Counted from the first letter of the stretch, positions 52,492-62,161 are shown. The stretch is 64,000 nucleotides of DNA from Chryseobacterium sp. LAM-KRS1 (GCF_013184525.1 NZ_JAAOIZ010000001.1:682001-746000), one strand, 5' to 3'. The notes: generated by a model not told the origin, from the letters alone. A program made the numbers and translations.

Positions 52492-53241
52492 ATGAATCAT
52501 ACAATGAAAAAAATAATCGCCCTTGCTGTTCTTACAGGTCTGATATCGTGTACCGATGATGTGCTGCAACCTTATGATAAATCACAGAAACCTGCAGAAA
52601 TCAGTGTCAAGGGATATTCAAAACCGGATGTACTGCAGCTCCGGCTTAATGGAAAACCGGTAAGTATCAATGGAAGCACATCTTATACCAATACTATAGA
52701 AACAAAGCTGAGCTTTGTCGTGGACGAAGGGGAAACAGATCAGATTGAGATCTTTAACCATGAAACCGGCAAACAGATCGCAAAATATAACATCGATTTT
52801 AATACAGTGGATCAGTATAAAAATCTGAATTTCTTCAATCTGCCCGGGATCTATCTTCAGACCTATGCAGTAAAGCCACAGGTTAACCTGGGTAAGGTAG
52901 GTTTCGAACTTATTTTTCCGAATTTGGGACAATATTCCCATACTACATTACAAAGTGTGAAAGGAATACTTAAAAAAGAGAATGGAGATATTCTCGCTGA
53001 ATTTGAAAATATTGAAAAAAATAACTTCTCTTCACTTAAAATGTATAGCTTTTTCAGTGTTACTGCTCCCGTTTATCTGGAGTTGTACAAGCCTGGAAGT
53101 ACTGACCCTTATTTTGGATCACAAACGATTAGAGTAAAAATAAAACAGGATATCGGAGCTAATATGATCGTGCTGCAGGAAAAAGCGGAAGGCGGTACTG
53201 TTCAGATTATTGGTGATATTGACATCGCAGACTACCTGTAA
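52492..53241 (+). CDS. Lipoprotein of unknown function in the receptor cluster
   Basis: The start is at 52492 (MNHTMKKI) or 52504 (MKKIIALA). Both give a signal ending LISC, so it is a lipoprotein. The upstream in-frame ATG at 52369 runs through a hairpin and is rejected. The protein of about 250 residues has no recognised domain. It looks all-beta (LQLRLNGKPVSINGSTSYTN, VDEGETDQIEIFNHETGK), like small surface ligand-binding lipoproteins found beside TonB receptors. It ends 25 nt before the S41 protease start and is probably cotranscribed with it. Confidence 0.7.
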   Translation: MNHTMKKIIALAVLTGLISCTDDVLQPYDKSQKPAEISVKGYSKPDVLQLRLNGKPVSINGSTSYTNTIETKLSFVVDEGETDQIEIFNHETGKQIAKYNIDFNTVDQYKNLNFFNLPGIYLQTYAVKPQVNLGKVGFELIFPNLGQYSHTTLQSVKGILKKENGDILAEFENIEKNNFSSLKMYSFFSVTAPVYLELYKPGSTDPYFGSQTIRVKIKQDIGANMIVLQEKAEGGTVQIIGDIDIADYL

Positions 53242-53266
53242 AATAAAAAATCATTCGGATAAGATC

Positions 53267-54619
53267 ATGCATAAATTTTTAAAATCCTACCTACTTGTTT
53301 TATTATTTTTAAGCTCAGCAGTTATCGTTTCCTGCCGTTCCGAGGAAGAATCTGTTCCTGATTTTCCCGACGGAAGCGTAGAGTCTGTCAATGTCTGGGT
53401 TCATGAAAACATGAAACGTTATTATTTCTGGGAGGATCAGATGCCTGCAAAACCGGATTATCATCTTCCTGTAAAGAAATTTTTTGCAAACCTTCTATCT
53501 CAGAATGACCGTTTTTCAAGCATTGTAAATACGGAAGATGCTTCTACTTACCTGCGGACGGTCCGCAACATGTATGGCTTTGATTATGCAGTATTGCAGC
53601 TTGCTAACGGGCAGATAACGGCTGTGATAAAATTGGTATTACAGGATTCTCCGGCTCAGAATGCCGGCCTGAAAAGAGGGATGATCATTAAGAAGATCAA
53701 TGGAAGTGGGATTACGGCATCGAATGCGGAAAGTCTTTTAAATTCTATTCCGGACAATACTACGCTGGACCTGAGCGTAGGTAATTGGGACAACGGAAAC
53801 GTAATTGATGAAAAAGATATAAAAGTGTACTATGGATTTTCGCTCAGCCAGCCTGTTATATCTAAAATTTTTGAACAAAACGGAAAAAAAACAGGGTATC
53901 TGTACATCTATGATTTTCCGGATGGCATGTCTCACAGTCTCAATCAGAAGTTTGCAGAATTTAAAGCTAATGGTGTACAGGATCTTATCGTGGACCTCAG
54001 GTACAATTATGGAGGATCAGTAGCTTCTGCGGCCGCATTATGTGCAATGATCCCTTCCGGAATAACGGGCAATTCTCCTTTTATAACCTATAAAGGAAAT
54101 AAAAATGGAGGTGAGGTGAAAAAAACATTTGCCGAACAAATTGCCTATGACCCTGCCGCTCTGAATTTCACAACACTCCATGCCAATAATCTGCAGCTGA
54201 CCAAAGTATATATACTTACCTCGGGAAGTACGGCCTCGGCCTCGGAAATTGTTATCAATAATCTAAAACCTTATATGCAGGTGATACAGATGGGAGGGAA
54301 AACACTAGGAAAAGATATGGCCGGATTTGCCATTGCGGATGATCGGAAACCTAAAAAGATTTCCTGGCAGCTTCACCCGGTCATCTATAAAGTATATAAT
54401 GCTAACGGGCAGGGAGAATACAGCAATGGAATTTCACCGCAGTTTCCTGTAGATGAATATGCATCTTTGCCTCTGAAGCCTTTAGGGCAGGCTGATGAAA
54501 CATTATTGCAATCGGCTTTAGGTAAGGTGTCGTCTAAATCCGCTTATTTCGAAACTTTTACGCACCAGGTAAAAATAATTACAGAAAGTGAAAAGCCGTT
54601 TTCTATGGGTAAACACTAA
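53267..54619 (+). CDS. S41-family serine peptidase lipoprotein with PDZ domain
   Basis: The ATG at 53267 (MHKFLKSY) is chosen; the frame is open to 53210 but that part overlaps the previous gene. The lipobox VSC puts the anchor at Cys23. A PDZ domain (about 105-170; SPAQNAGLKRGMIIKKINGSGI) is followed by the S41 core. Catalytic Ser324 (TASASE) and Lys349 (TLGKD) are 25 residues apart, as in CtpA-type tail proteases. It is a cell-envelope protease. Its position in a TonB receptor cluster suggests processing of an imported peptide ligand or of surface proteins. Confidence 0.9.
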   Translation: MHKFLKSYLLVLLFLSSAVIVSCRSEEESVPDFPDGSVESVNVWVHENMKRYYFWEDQMPAKPDYHLPVKKFFANLLSQNDRFSSIVNTEDASTYLRTVRNMYGFDYAVLQLANGQITAVIKLVLQDSPAQNAGLKRGMIIKKINGSGITASNAESLLNSIPDNTTLDLSVGNWDNGNVIDEKDIKVYYGFSLSQPVISKIFEQNGKKTGYLYIYDFPDGMSHSLNQKFAEFKANGVQDLIVDLRYNYGGSVASAAALCAMIPSGITGNSPFITYKGNKNGGEVKKTFAEQIAYDPAALNFTTLHANNLQLTKVYILTSGSTASASEIVINNLKPYMQVIQMGGKTLGKDMAGFAIADDRKPKKISWQLHPVIYKVYNANGQGEYSNGISPQFPVDEYASLPLKPLGQADETLLQSALGKVSSKSAYFETFTHQVKIITESEKPFSMGKH

Positions 54620-54673
54620 ATATTAAAAATAGAAAACCAAATCAAACTATATTTTTTTAAAATTGAATTCACT

Positions 54674-54949
54674 ATGCAGGGAATAGAGCCAAAAATACAC
54701 CAGGAAGTAATCAAGAGAATTAATGATCTGGAGCAGCTTTTAAAGCAATCTCCCGATCAGGACAGGACCTATACAGATGAAATTGTTATGATGAACACAG
54801 AATTATCAGCGCTGTATGAAGAGTATCTTAGTATAAAAAAGAGATTGGAAACCTGCATTAAACTCTACAGGTCAAGACATATTGAGATCAGAAAGCACCT
54901 TACCCATAATATTAGAAAGATTAAACGGGAAAGGGTTAACCGAAAATAA
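54674..54949 (+). CDS. Small coiled-coil protein of unknown function
   Basis: The 91-residue protein is soluble and almost wholly helical with heptad character (VIKRINDLEQLLKQSPD; MNTELSALYEEYLSIKKRLETCIKLY) and a basic tail (RKIKRERVNRK). No family was recognised. It lies 54 nt after the protease gene and before the signalling block. A hairpin at 54955-54980 follows it. It could be a small DNA-binding or scaffold protein, but there is no direct evidence. Confidence 0.5.
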   Translation: MQGIEPKIHQEVIKRINDLEQLLKQSPDQDRTYTDEIVMMNTELSALYEEYLSIKKRLETCIKLYRSRHIEIRKHLTHNIRKIKRERVNRK

Positions 54950-55278
54950 ATAAAGGGTACCTATTTAAAAATAGGGTCCCGCGACTCAACTTTTACGAAT
55001 AAAAACCTGAGCCGGAAAATTAATTGATAAAAATGTGGTATCTATAATGGTTCAGTAAACAGGTTTTTTTTGATTTTATATTGAGTTAAATTCGGTTAAA
55101 TAGTATTTTAATTAAGGAATAATTGGTATTTTGTGATGAATGTGTGCTGATAATTGTATTATTGGTTGGTTTTTTAATGGATAATTGATTTTAAGAACAT
55201 TATTAAGAAAATCAATCATTTTTTGGGATTTTGTGAGTACTTTTGAGGACTTAACTCCCATTAGATTATTTGTGCTTT
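54950..55278. other. Intergenic region before the signalling block
   Basis: About 330 AT-rich bases hold no gene. A hairpin (gggtacctattt / aaatagggtccc, 54955-54980, with two mismatched positions) may end the previous transcript. The promoter of the signalling operon presumably lies here, but no clear -33/-7 pair was found. Confidence 0.5.
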
Positions 55279-56748
55279 ATGATCTTAATTGTCGATGATA
55301 ACCAAAACAATATTTACTCATTAAAGAAACTATTAGAATCCAAAGATTTTCAGGTAGATACTGCTAATTCCGGTGAAGAAGCATTAGGGAAAGCATTGAA
55401 AAATGATTATGCCCTAATTATTCTCGATGTTCAGATGCCGGGAATGGATGGTTTTGAGGTAGCTGAAATATTTGCAGGTTATAGCAAAACGAAAGAAATT
55501 CCTATTATATTTCTTTCAGCGGTAAATACAGAAAAGAGATTTATCACCAAAGGATATGCTTCCGGAGGTAAGGACTATGTCACTAAGCCGGTAGATCCCG
55601 AAATTCTTTTACTGAAAGTTAAAACATTTTATAATCTGCAGGAGCAGAATATTGAAATGAAAAAAACTCAGCAGAGTTTACAGCTTGAGGTAAAAGGAAG
55701 AAGAGAGTCACAGGTTACTATGAAGTCGCAGATTGATCACTTTCATCTGATGCTGGAAGGCTTGCCGCAAATTGCATTTACGTTGAATGATAAAGGGATC
55801 ATCGATTTTGTCAACGGCAGATGGTATCAGTATTCAACATCTGATAAAAACTTCCCCGAAACTTTTCCTGATGATTTAGATATAAAAGAGCAATTTGAAA
55901 TTTCAAGGAAAAATGGAAAATCACTTCAACTTGAGACGCGGATAAAAAATATTGAATCCGGAGAATACAGGTATCATTTATTGAGAATATCACCGGTTTA
56001 TGAAGGTAAACATGTCAAAAACTGGGTAGGAACATTTACGGATATTGATGATCAGAAGAGGGTAGAAAATGAGAAAGATGAATTCCTGAGTATTGCCAGT
56101 CATGAACTGAAAACTCCTCTTACAAGCATTAAAGCGTATGTTCAGTTGTTGGAACGCAAGCTAAAACTTGACAAAGACAGTGCAGAAGCAGGATATGTAA
56201 CCAAGGTCCAGGATCAGATCGAAAAATTGAACAGCCTTATCAGTGACTTACTGGATGTCTCTAAAATTGAGAACGGGAAGCTGAAGATCAACAGGAAACC
56301 TTCCAATCTTGAGAAGATAATTGAAAATGCTATCGAAACGATACTTCAGACTCATGATGAAAATAAGGTAAAAATCCAGCGTCACGGGGAAATACCGGAT
56401 ATCCTTATTCCGTTTGATGAAATTCGTATAGAGCAGGTATTGATCAATTTCCTGACCAATGCCATCAAATATTCACCACAAAATAATCAGGTTATTGTTA
56501 CTACATTTGTAGATGATGACCAGGTAAAAGTAAGTGTTACCGATTTTGGAATCGGAATTCCTGATTTTAAACAAAAGGCAGTATTCCAGAAATTTTATCG
56601 TGTAGAAGAATCGTCACTACAATTTCAGGGAATGGGAATAGGCTTGTATATCTGTTCAGAGATCATCAAGCAGCACCATGGAACAATCGGATTATCAAGT
56701 ATTGTCAATGAAGGTTCCACATTTTACTTCACTTTACCCTTAAACTAA
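55279..56748 (+). CDS. Receiver-PAS-histidine kinase protein
   Basis: The start is the ATG at 55279; the frame extends to a TTG at 55270 that is less likely. The 489-residue protein has a receiver domain (1-115; Asp50 in LDVQMPGMDG, Lys in VTKPVD), then a short coil and a PAS domain (about 150-260). A HisKA domain with His275 (SHELKTPLTSIKAYVQLLE) and an ATPase domain (NAIKYSP; DFGIGIPDFKQKAVFQKFYR; GMGIGLYI) follow. With the receiver at the N-terminus and no membrane segment, it is a cytoplasmic kinase that is itself controlled by phosphorylation, typical of phosphorelay branches. It is the first gene of a six-gene signalling run. Confidence 0.93.
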   Translation: MILIVDDNQNNIYSLKKLLESKDFQVDTANSGEEALGKALKNDYALIILDVQMPGMDGFEVAEIFAGYSKTKEIPIIFLSAVNTEKRFITKGYASGGKDYVTKPVDPEILLLKVKTFYNLQEQNIEMKKTQQSLQLEVKGRRESQVTMKSQIDHFHLMLEGLPQIAFTLNDKGIIDFVNGRWYQYSTSDKNFPETFPDDLDIKEQFEISRKNGKSLQLETRIKNIESGEYRYHLLRISPVYEGKHVKNWVGTFTDIDDQKRVENEKDEFLSIASHELKTPLTSIKAYVQLLERKLKLDKDSAEAGYVTKVQDQIEKLNSLISDLLDVSKIENGKLKINRKPSNLEKIIENAIETILQTHDENKVKIQRHGEIPDILIPFDEIRIEQVLINFLTNAIKYSPQNNQVIVTTFVDDDQVKVSVTDFGIGIPDFKQKAVFQKFYRVEESSLQFQGMGIGLYICSEIIKQHHGTIGLSSIVNEGSTFYFTLPLN

Positions 56749-56754
56749 TTTTTT

Positions 56755-59700
56755 ATGCCACAAAAAGTTATAAGAAATCTGCAATTTGGAGTCGGGCTTT
56801 CGCTGTTAATTTTAATAGCAAGTTCCGTAGCATCGTACTGGAGCATTCAGAAACAGATGGAAAACCGCGAAAGCCTTTCCCGTACAAGAAGATCCATTAC
56901 TGCAGTAAAAGATATATTAATTTCCCTTCTGGATGCAGAAACTGCCAACAGAGGATACCAGCTTACCGGCAAGCAAAATTTTCTGGAACCCTATAACAGA
57001 AGCGTTGCAGCCTATCCTAAAGCAATTGCCTATGCTAAATCCTTAGACATTAAAGATAAGGCACAGCTAAAGCGTTTGGCGGATCTGGAATATAATGTGA
57101 ACACGAATATCGGTAACCTTAAGCAATTTGTTGAAAACAGGAGCAAAGGAATCGTAATGACGCAGGATCAGCTTATTTTAAGCAAATCCTATATGGACAA
57201 ATGCAGAAAGATCGTTCGTGATTTTGTACGGTATGAAGAAATTCAGCTTGAAATAAAAAACAAAGATCTTAACCGTTCCTCAAACACCACTGTTATTTTT
57301 ATCATTTTTTCAGCACTTGCAGCCATAGTGGTAACTACTTTCTTTTATCTTAAATTAAGAAGTGACCTTCTCCGCAGAGATAAGCTTGAAAAAGAGCTGA
57401 AAGCAAAAGATCTGGAAATCACAAAACGGGTAAGTGCAATCCAGCAGATTGCCAATAGAGTTGCCAACGGAGACTATAGTCAAAGGGCTGTGGATAATGT
57501 ACAGGATGATCTTGGAGATCTTGTGGAATCACTGAATAATATGACGGACTCCCTAAAGAAATCCTTTGATAAAATAAACAGAAGCGACTGGCACCAGAAA
57601 GGATTGGCTTTACTGAATGAATCTCTGGTTGGGAATAAGTCTGTTAAAGAGGTTGTTACCAATTCCCTGAATCATATTATCGAATACGGAGGAGGAACCA
57701 ATGGTGCCATCTACCTGCTTGATGAAGGTAAATTATTCCTGAACAGTGCTGTAGCGCTGGAAGATAATATGAAAAAATCTTTCGAACCGGGAGAAGGAAT
57801 GGTAGGACAGGTCTTTCTTCAGAAGAAAACAAAGATATATAACGACCTTAATGACGAAGATTTTGCGGCAACATTTGCCAGCAGCAAATTAAAGATTAAT
57901 GGGCTCGTAGTAATTCCTATTACTCTGGACAGGCAGAGTATCGGAGTTTTGGAAGTGGGCTCAACCACAAATTTCGATCAGGATAAAATCAATTATTTCG
58001 CAGATAGCTGCAGGAATATAGCAACTGCCATAAGTGCGGCAAAAGGTCGTGAAAAGGAACAGCGTTTATTGGAAGAGACGCAGGCACAATCAGAAGAACT
58101 TCAGGTACAGCATGCAGAACTTGAAAACCTGAATACTGAACTCGAGGCGCAGACACAAAAGCTTCAGGCTTCAGAAGAAGAACTGAAAGTTCAGCAGGAA
58201 GAGCTTATGCAGACGAATGCAGAACTTGAAGAACGCTCAAAGTTACTGGAAGAAAAAAATCACCTCATTGCAGAACGTAATATAGAGATCCAGAAAAAAG
58301 CGGAAGAACTGGCTTTAAGTACGCAGTACAAATCAGAATTCTTAGCCAATATGTCGCATGAATTGAGGACCCCTCTTAATTCTATCCTGCTTCTTTCCCG
58401 TTTAATGGTGGAGAACCCGGAAGAAAATCTGAATGAGGACCAGGTAGAGTCAGCGAAAGTAATCCAGAGTTCAGGAAGAAGTTTGCTAACATTGATCGAT
58501 GAGATCCTGGATCTTGCTAAAATTGAATCCGGGAAAATGGTTCTGGAATATGATGACGTTGCCCTGGAAGATGTGGTGAATGACCTGCGAAACCTGTTCA
58601 ATCCTTTGGTTAATGAAAAAGGGATCAGATTTGATCTTGAAATAGAACAAGGCCTTCAAAAGTCTATAGAAACGGACCGGTTACGATTGGATCAGGTTTT
58701 ACGTAACCTGCTTTCCAATGCTTTCAAATTTACACAGGAAGGAAGCGTGGGGCTGTATATTAAAAAAGATCCTAAAAATAAAGACTTTATTACCTTCAGC
58801 GTAAAAGATACGGGAATCGGAATTCCGGAAGATAAGCAAAGAATTATTTTTGAAGCATTCCAGCAGGCAGACGGATCTACCCAGCGTAAATTCGGTGGGA
58901 CAGGTTTAGGATTATCCATAAGCCGTGAGATTGCCAAATTATTGGGTGGGGAATTATCGCTTACCAGTGCAGTTAACGAAGGAAGTGAATTTAGTTTAAC
59001 AATTCCGGTAAAAGCGGTCTCAGAAACGGTCCAGGTATCACTTGATAAAGAATTGGTAGAGATCATAAAAGAAGATGTAGAGGAGATTAAGAACATTGCA
59101 GGATATGAAGAAGAACCGGAACAACCGCTTACGGTTTTAGAAATTCCTGAAGAAATAGAAGATGACCGGGATAATATTACGGAGGATGACAAAGTTATAT
59201 TGATCATCGAAGACGATACCAACTTTGCAAAGGCACTTCTGAAGTATGCCCACAGACAAAATTATAAAGGAGTAGTGGTTGTAAGAGGAGACCATGGGCT
59301 CTCTGCAGCATTACAATATCATCCTTTAGCTATCTTACTCGATATTCAGCTGCCGGTCAAAGATGGATGGCAGGTAATGCATGAGTTGAAATCCAACCCA
59401 AAAACCAAACCTATTCCGGTGCACATGATGTCTTCGTTGCATATTAAAAAGCAGGAAAGTATCATGAGAGGAGCCATTGACTTTATCAACAAGCCTGTGG
59501 CCCTTGAACAGATGACGGATGTATTTAAAAAAATTGAAGAAGCCCTTCGAAAATCACCTCAAAAAGTTCTTATTGTAGAGGAGAATGCTAAACATGCCAG
59601 CGCATTGTCATATTTCTTAAGCAATTTTGATATTTCTCTGGCGGTGAAAGATAATGTGGAGGACAGTATAAAGGCGCTTACGGAAGCTGAGGTAGATTGT

Positions 59701-60360
59701 GTGATCCTGGATGTGGGACCGGCAAGAGGAAAAGGATATAAGATCATAGAGTCAATCAAAAGCTATGAAGGCCTTGAAAACCTTCCGATCATTATTTTTA
59801 CAGAAAACAACCTGTCTTCCTCTGATGAGTTGAAGATCAAACAATATGCTGACTCTATTGTTGTTAAAACGGCACATTCATACCAAAGGATATTGGATGA
59901 AGTCGGTTTATTCTTACATTTGGTTGAAGAGAAAAGTACCGAAGCACCGCGAAACAAAAATCTCGGATCACTTACTGAAGTATTAAGTGGAAAAAAGATT
60001 CTGATTACGGATGATGACGTACGGAATATATTTTCACTGACCAAAACGTTGGAAAAATACAAAGTAGAAGTCATCCTGGCGATGGATGGGAAGCAGGCTT
60101 TAGAACAGATTAAAGAGCATCCGGATATTGATGCTGTTTTGATGGACATGATGATGCCGGAAATGGATGGCTATGAAACCATACAGGAAATAAGAAAAAA
60201 ACAGGCGTTCAGCAGATTACCGATCATTGCCGTTACGGCAAAATCCATGATAGGCGACCGTGAAAAGTGCATTACCGCCGGGGCATCAGATTATATATCA
60301 AAGCCTGTGGATGTAGATCAGTTATTATCTTTGTTGCGTGTTTGGTTATATGAAAGTTAA
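56755..60360 (+). CDS. CHASE3-HAMP-GAF hybrid histidine kinase with three receiver domains
   Basis: The 1201-residue protein has TM1 (about 13-30), a periplasmic CHASE3-type sensor (about 35-170; LLDAETANRGYQLTGKQNFLEPY), TM2 (about 176-197), HAMP (about 222-275) and GAF (about 285-430). A coiled coil rich in Glu/Gln leads to HisKA with His535 (SHELRTPLNSILLLSRLM) and an ATPase domain (about 645-765; DTGIGIPEDKQRIIFEAFQQ; GTGLGLSI). Receiver 1 (about 814-930, LLDIQLPVKDG) and receiver 3 (about 1081-1201, LMDMMMPEMDG) look functional. Receiver 2 (about 937-1055, ILDVGPARGKG) is degenerate. It is the membrane sensor of the block and probably phosphorylates the small receivers encoded downstream. 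Confidence 0.94.
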   Translation: MPQKVIRNLQFGVGLSLLILIASSVASYWSIQKQMENRESLSRTRRSITAVKDILISLLDAETANRGYQLTGKQNFLEPYNRSVAAYPKAIAYAKSLDIKDKAQLKRLADLEYNVNTNIGNLKQFVENRSKGIVMTQDQLILSKSYMDKCRKIVRDFVRYEEIQLEIKNKDLNRSSNTTVIFIIFSALAAIVVTTFFYLKLRSDLLRRDKLEKELKAKDLEITKRVSAIQQIANRVANGDYSQRAVDNVQDDLGDLVESLNNMTDSLKKSFDKINRSDWHQKGLALLNESLVGNKSVKEVVTNSLNHIIEYGGGTNGAIYLLDEGKLFLNSAVALEDNMKKSFEPGEGMVGQVFLQKKTKIYNDLNDEDFAATFASSKLKINGLVVIPITLDRQSIGVLEVGSTTNFDQDKINYFADSCRNIATAISAAKGREKEQRLLEETQAQSEELQVQHAELENLNTELEAQTQKLQASEEELKVQQEELMQTNAELEERSKLLEEKNHLIAERNIEIQKKAEELALSTQYKSEFLANMSHELRTPLNSILLLSRLMVENPEENLNEDQVESAKVIQSSGRSLLTLIDEILDLAKIESGKMVLEYDDVALEDVVNDLRNLFNPLVNEKGIRFDLEIEQGLQKSIETDRLRLDQVLRNLLSNAFKFTQEGSVGLYIKKDPKNKDFITFSVKDTGIGIPEDKQRIIFEAFQQADGSTQRKFGGTGLGLSISREIAKLLGGELSLTSAVNEGSEFSLTIPVKAVSETVQVSLDKELVEIIKEDVEEIKNIAGYEEEPEQPLTVLEIPEEIEDDRDNITEDDKVILIIEDDTNFAKALLKYAHRQNYKGVVVVRGDHGLSAALQYHPLAILLDIQLPVKDGWQVMHELKSNPKTKPIPVHMMSSLHIKKQESIMRGAIDFINKPVALEQMTDVFKKIEEALRKSPQKVLIVEENAKHASALSYFLSNFDISLAVKDNVEDSIKALTEAEVDCVILDVGPARGKGYKIIESIKSYEGLENLPIIIFTENNLSSSDELKIKQYADSIVVKTAHSYQRILDEVGLFLHLVEEKSTEAPRNKNLGSLTEVLSGKKILITDDDVRNIFSLTKTLEKYKVEVILAMDGKQALEQIKEHPDIDAVLMDMMMPEMDGYETIQEIRKKQAFSRLPIIAVTAKSMIGDREKCITAGASDYISKPVDVDQLLSLLRVWLYES

Positions 60361-60375
60361 AAAAACTCACTTCTG

Positions 60376-60741
60376 ATGAAAAAAAAGATTTTGATCGTGG
60401 ATGACGATCCGCGAAACATATTTGCACTTAAACTTACTCTGAAAGCCAGAGGATATCAAATGGAGAGCTGTACAATGGCGCAGGAAGCCATTGAACTTTT
60501 ACAGAAAGACGACCGGATCGGGGTTGTATTGATGGATATGATGATGCCGGAAATGGATGGTTATGAAGCTATCAGGATTATCCGCGAAACGCCTTCGATC
60601 AGTAAGGTTCCCATTATTGCCGTGACGGCACAAGCCATGAAGGAAGACCGCCAGAAATGTCTTGATGTTGGAGCACAGGATTATGTGAAAAAGCCTATCG
60701 ATGTCGATCTTTTATTAACTGCCATTGAAAAACTGTCGTAG
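60376..60741 (+). CDS. Single-domain response regulator
   Basis: The 121-residue receiver has the acidic pair DDD (10-12), phosphoacceptor Asp54 (LMDMMMPEMDG), Thr in VTAQ and Lys in VKKPID. There is no output domain. It closely resembles receiver 3 of the hybrid kinase encoded just upstream (MDMMMPEMDGYE in both), suggesting domain duplication. It is directly followed by cheR with its stop codon touching the next ATG, so the two are translationally coupled. Confidence 0.94.
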   Translation: MKKKILIVDDDPRNIFALKLTLKARGYQMESCTMAQEAIELLQKDDRIGVVLMDMMMPEMDGYEAIRIIRETPSISKVPIIAVTAQAMKEDRQKCLDVGAQDYVKKPIDVDLLLTAIEKLS

Positions 60742-61572
60742 ATGCTGGAACCAAGTATTGTAAAGGATGAAGAGGTAGAGCATCTGATAAAAGATGTTTA
60801 TGAACTGTATGGTTATGACTTTTCCATGTACAGCAGGGCTTCGTTTAAACGAAGGGTAAACAGGATCTGCCTGATCGATAAGTTTACAAGTTTTGCAGAG
60901 TTAAGATATACTGTGCTTAATGATCCGGATTATCTGAAGCACTTCATCGAGGAAATTACGGTGAATGTGACGGAAATGTTTCGTGATCCCTATTTTTTCA
61001 AAGCATTACGGGAAAATATTTTACCCCAATTGGGAACCTATCCTTTAATCAGAATCTGGGTGGCAGGTTGTTCAACCGGGGAAGAGGCTTATTCCATGGC
61101 CATATTATTGAAGGAGGCAGGTCTTTATCAGAAATCACTGATTTATGCTACGGATATTAACCCTTCTGTGCTGGAAACAGCTCGTGCCGGAGTTTTTCCT
61201 CTGCAACAGATGAAATTGTATTCAGAGAATTATATACTTTCAGGAGGTAAAAAAGATTTTTCAGATTATTATACGGCCAATTATGATAGTGCAATGTTTG
61301 ATTCAAGTCTCAAGCAAAAGTTGATTTTGTCTACCCATAATCTGGTGTCAGACAGCTCCTTTAACAGTTTTCAGCTGATTATATGTCGGAATGTGCTCAT
61401 CTACTTTGATAAAGCTTTACAGGAGCGTGTTTTTCAGCTGTTTGACGATAGCCTTGAAAATCTGGGCTATCTTGCTTTAGGTTCGAAAGAAACTCTTAGA
61501 TTTTCGAATCTGAACAGATATTATCATCAGGCCGATGATCAGCGGATCTGGAAGAAAGTAGACCATCATTAA
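60742..61572 (+). CDS. CheR-type SAM-dependent methyltransferase
   Basis: The 276-residue protein has the N-terminal CheR helical domain (1-75) and the SAM-binding domain with VAGCSTGEEAYS (107-118) and CRNVLIYF (215-222), the two strongest CheR motifs. FIEEITVNVTEMFRDPYFF is the substrate loop. In chemotaxis CheR methylates receptor glutamates. No receptor, CheA or CheW gene is in the window, and flavobacteria of this type lack flagella, so it probably modifies another partner, such as the CHASE3-GAF kinase coiled coil. It starts at the stop codon of the preceding receiver. Confidence 0.92.
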   Translation: MLEPSIVKDEEVEHLIKDVYELYGYDFSMYSRASFKRRVNRICLIDKFTSFAELRYTVLNDPDYLKHFIEEITVNVTEMFRDPYFFKALRENILPQLGTYPLIRIWVAGCSTGEEAYSMAILLKEAGLYQKSLIYATDINPSVLETARAGVFPLQQMKLYSENYILSGGKKDFSDYYTANYDSAMFDSSLKQKLILSTHNLVSDSSFNSFQLIICRNVLIYFDKALQERVFQLFDDSLENLGYLALGSKETLRFSNLNRYYHQADDQRIWKKVDHH

Positions 61573-61579
61573 TATTTAT

Positions 61580-62161
61580 ATGAAAGAAATAGAAGAGAAT
61601 ATTGAACTCGTTGTTATAGGAGGTTCTGCGGGAAGCTTAGAGGTGATACTGGATATGGTGAAAAAGCTGGATCATAAGATCAGCTTTCCCATTATATTGG
61701 TTGTTCACCGTAAATCTCAATCCGTAAGCATTTTACCGACTTTGCTGCAGCAGTTTTCTTCTTTAGAAGTAACGGAAATTGAAGATAAAACAGAAATAAA
61801 TAAGAATCAGATCTATATTGTGCCGGCCGACTATCATCTTTTATTTGAAAGCAAAGAGCTGGTATCTCTTGATAGTTCGGAAAAAATGAATTATTCACGT
61901 CCATCGATTGATGTAACCTTTAAGTCAGCTGCAGAAATATATGGGAAAAGTCTTGTCGGAATATTGTTATCCGGTGCTAATGCCGATGGAGTAGAAGGTT
62001 TACAGTATATTAAAAAAAATCATGGAAGGGTGTGGATCCAGGATCCGGATACCGCGGAGGTTAACTATATGCCCAAACATGCAGTGGAAGGAGTGAGCTA
62101 TGATCTCATCATTACTCCTGAAAATCTTGCAGAGTGCATTAATCAATTAAACCGGTTTTAA
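61580..62161 (+). CDS. Stand-alone CheB-type methylesterase domain
   Basis: The 193-residue protein has the full catalytic triad of CheB: Ser16 (GGSAGS), His43 (VVHRKS) and Asp136 (LLSGANADG). The receiver domain that normally precedes it is absent, so activity must be controlled by a separate protein, such as the receivers encoded on either side. It is 7 nt after cheR and 16 nt before the last receiver gene. As for CheR, no chemoreceptor is nearby. Confidence 0.92.
   Translation: MKEIEENIELVVIGGSAGSLEVILDMVKKLDHKISFPIILVVHRKSQSVSILPTLLQQFSSLEVTEIEDKTEINKNQIYIVPADYHLLFESKELVSLDSSEKMNYSRPSIDVTFKSAAEIYGKSLVGILLSGANADGVEGLQYIKKNHGRVWIQDPDTAEVNYMPKHAVEGVSYDLIITPENLAECINQLNRF

Noticed and set aside
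53210..53266. Upstream in-frame extension of the S41 protease
   Set aside because: It overlaps the preceding lipoprotein gene and precedes the lipoprotein signal, which begins at 53267.
58692..59222. Long minus-strand open frame inside the hybrid kinase gene
   Set aside because: A Ser/Leu-rich shadow of the coding strand with no family look and no promoter context.
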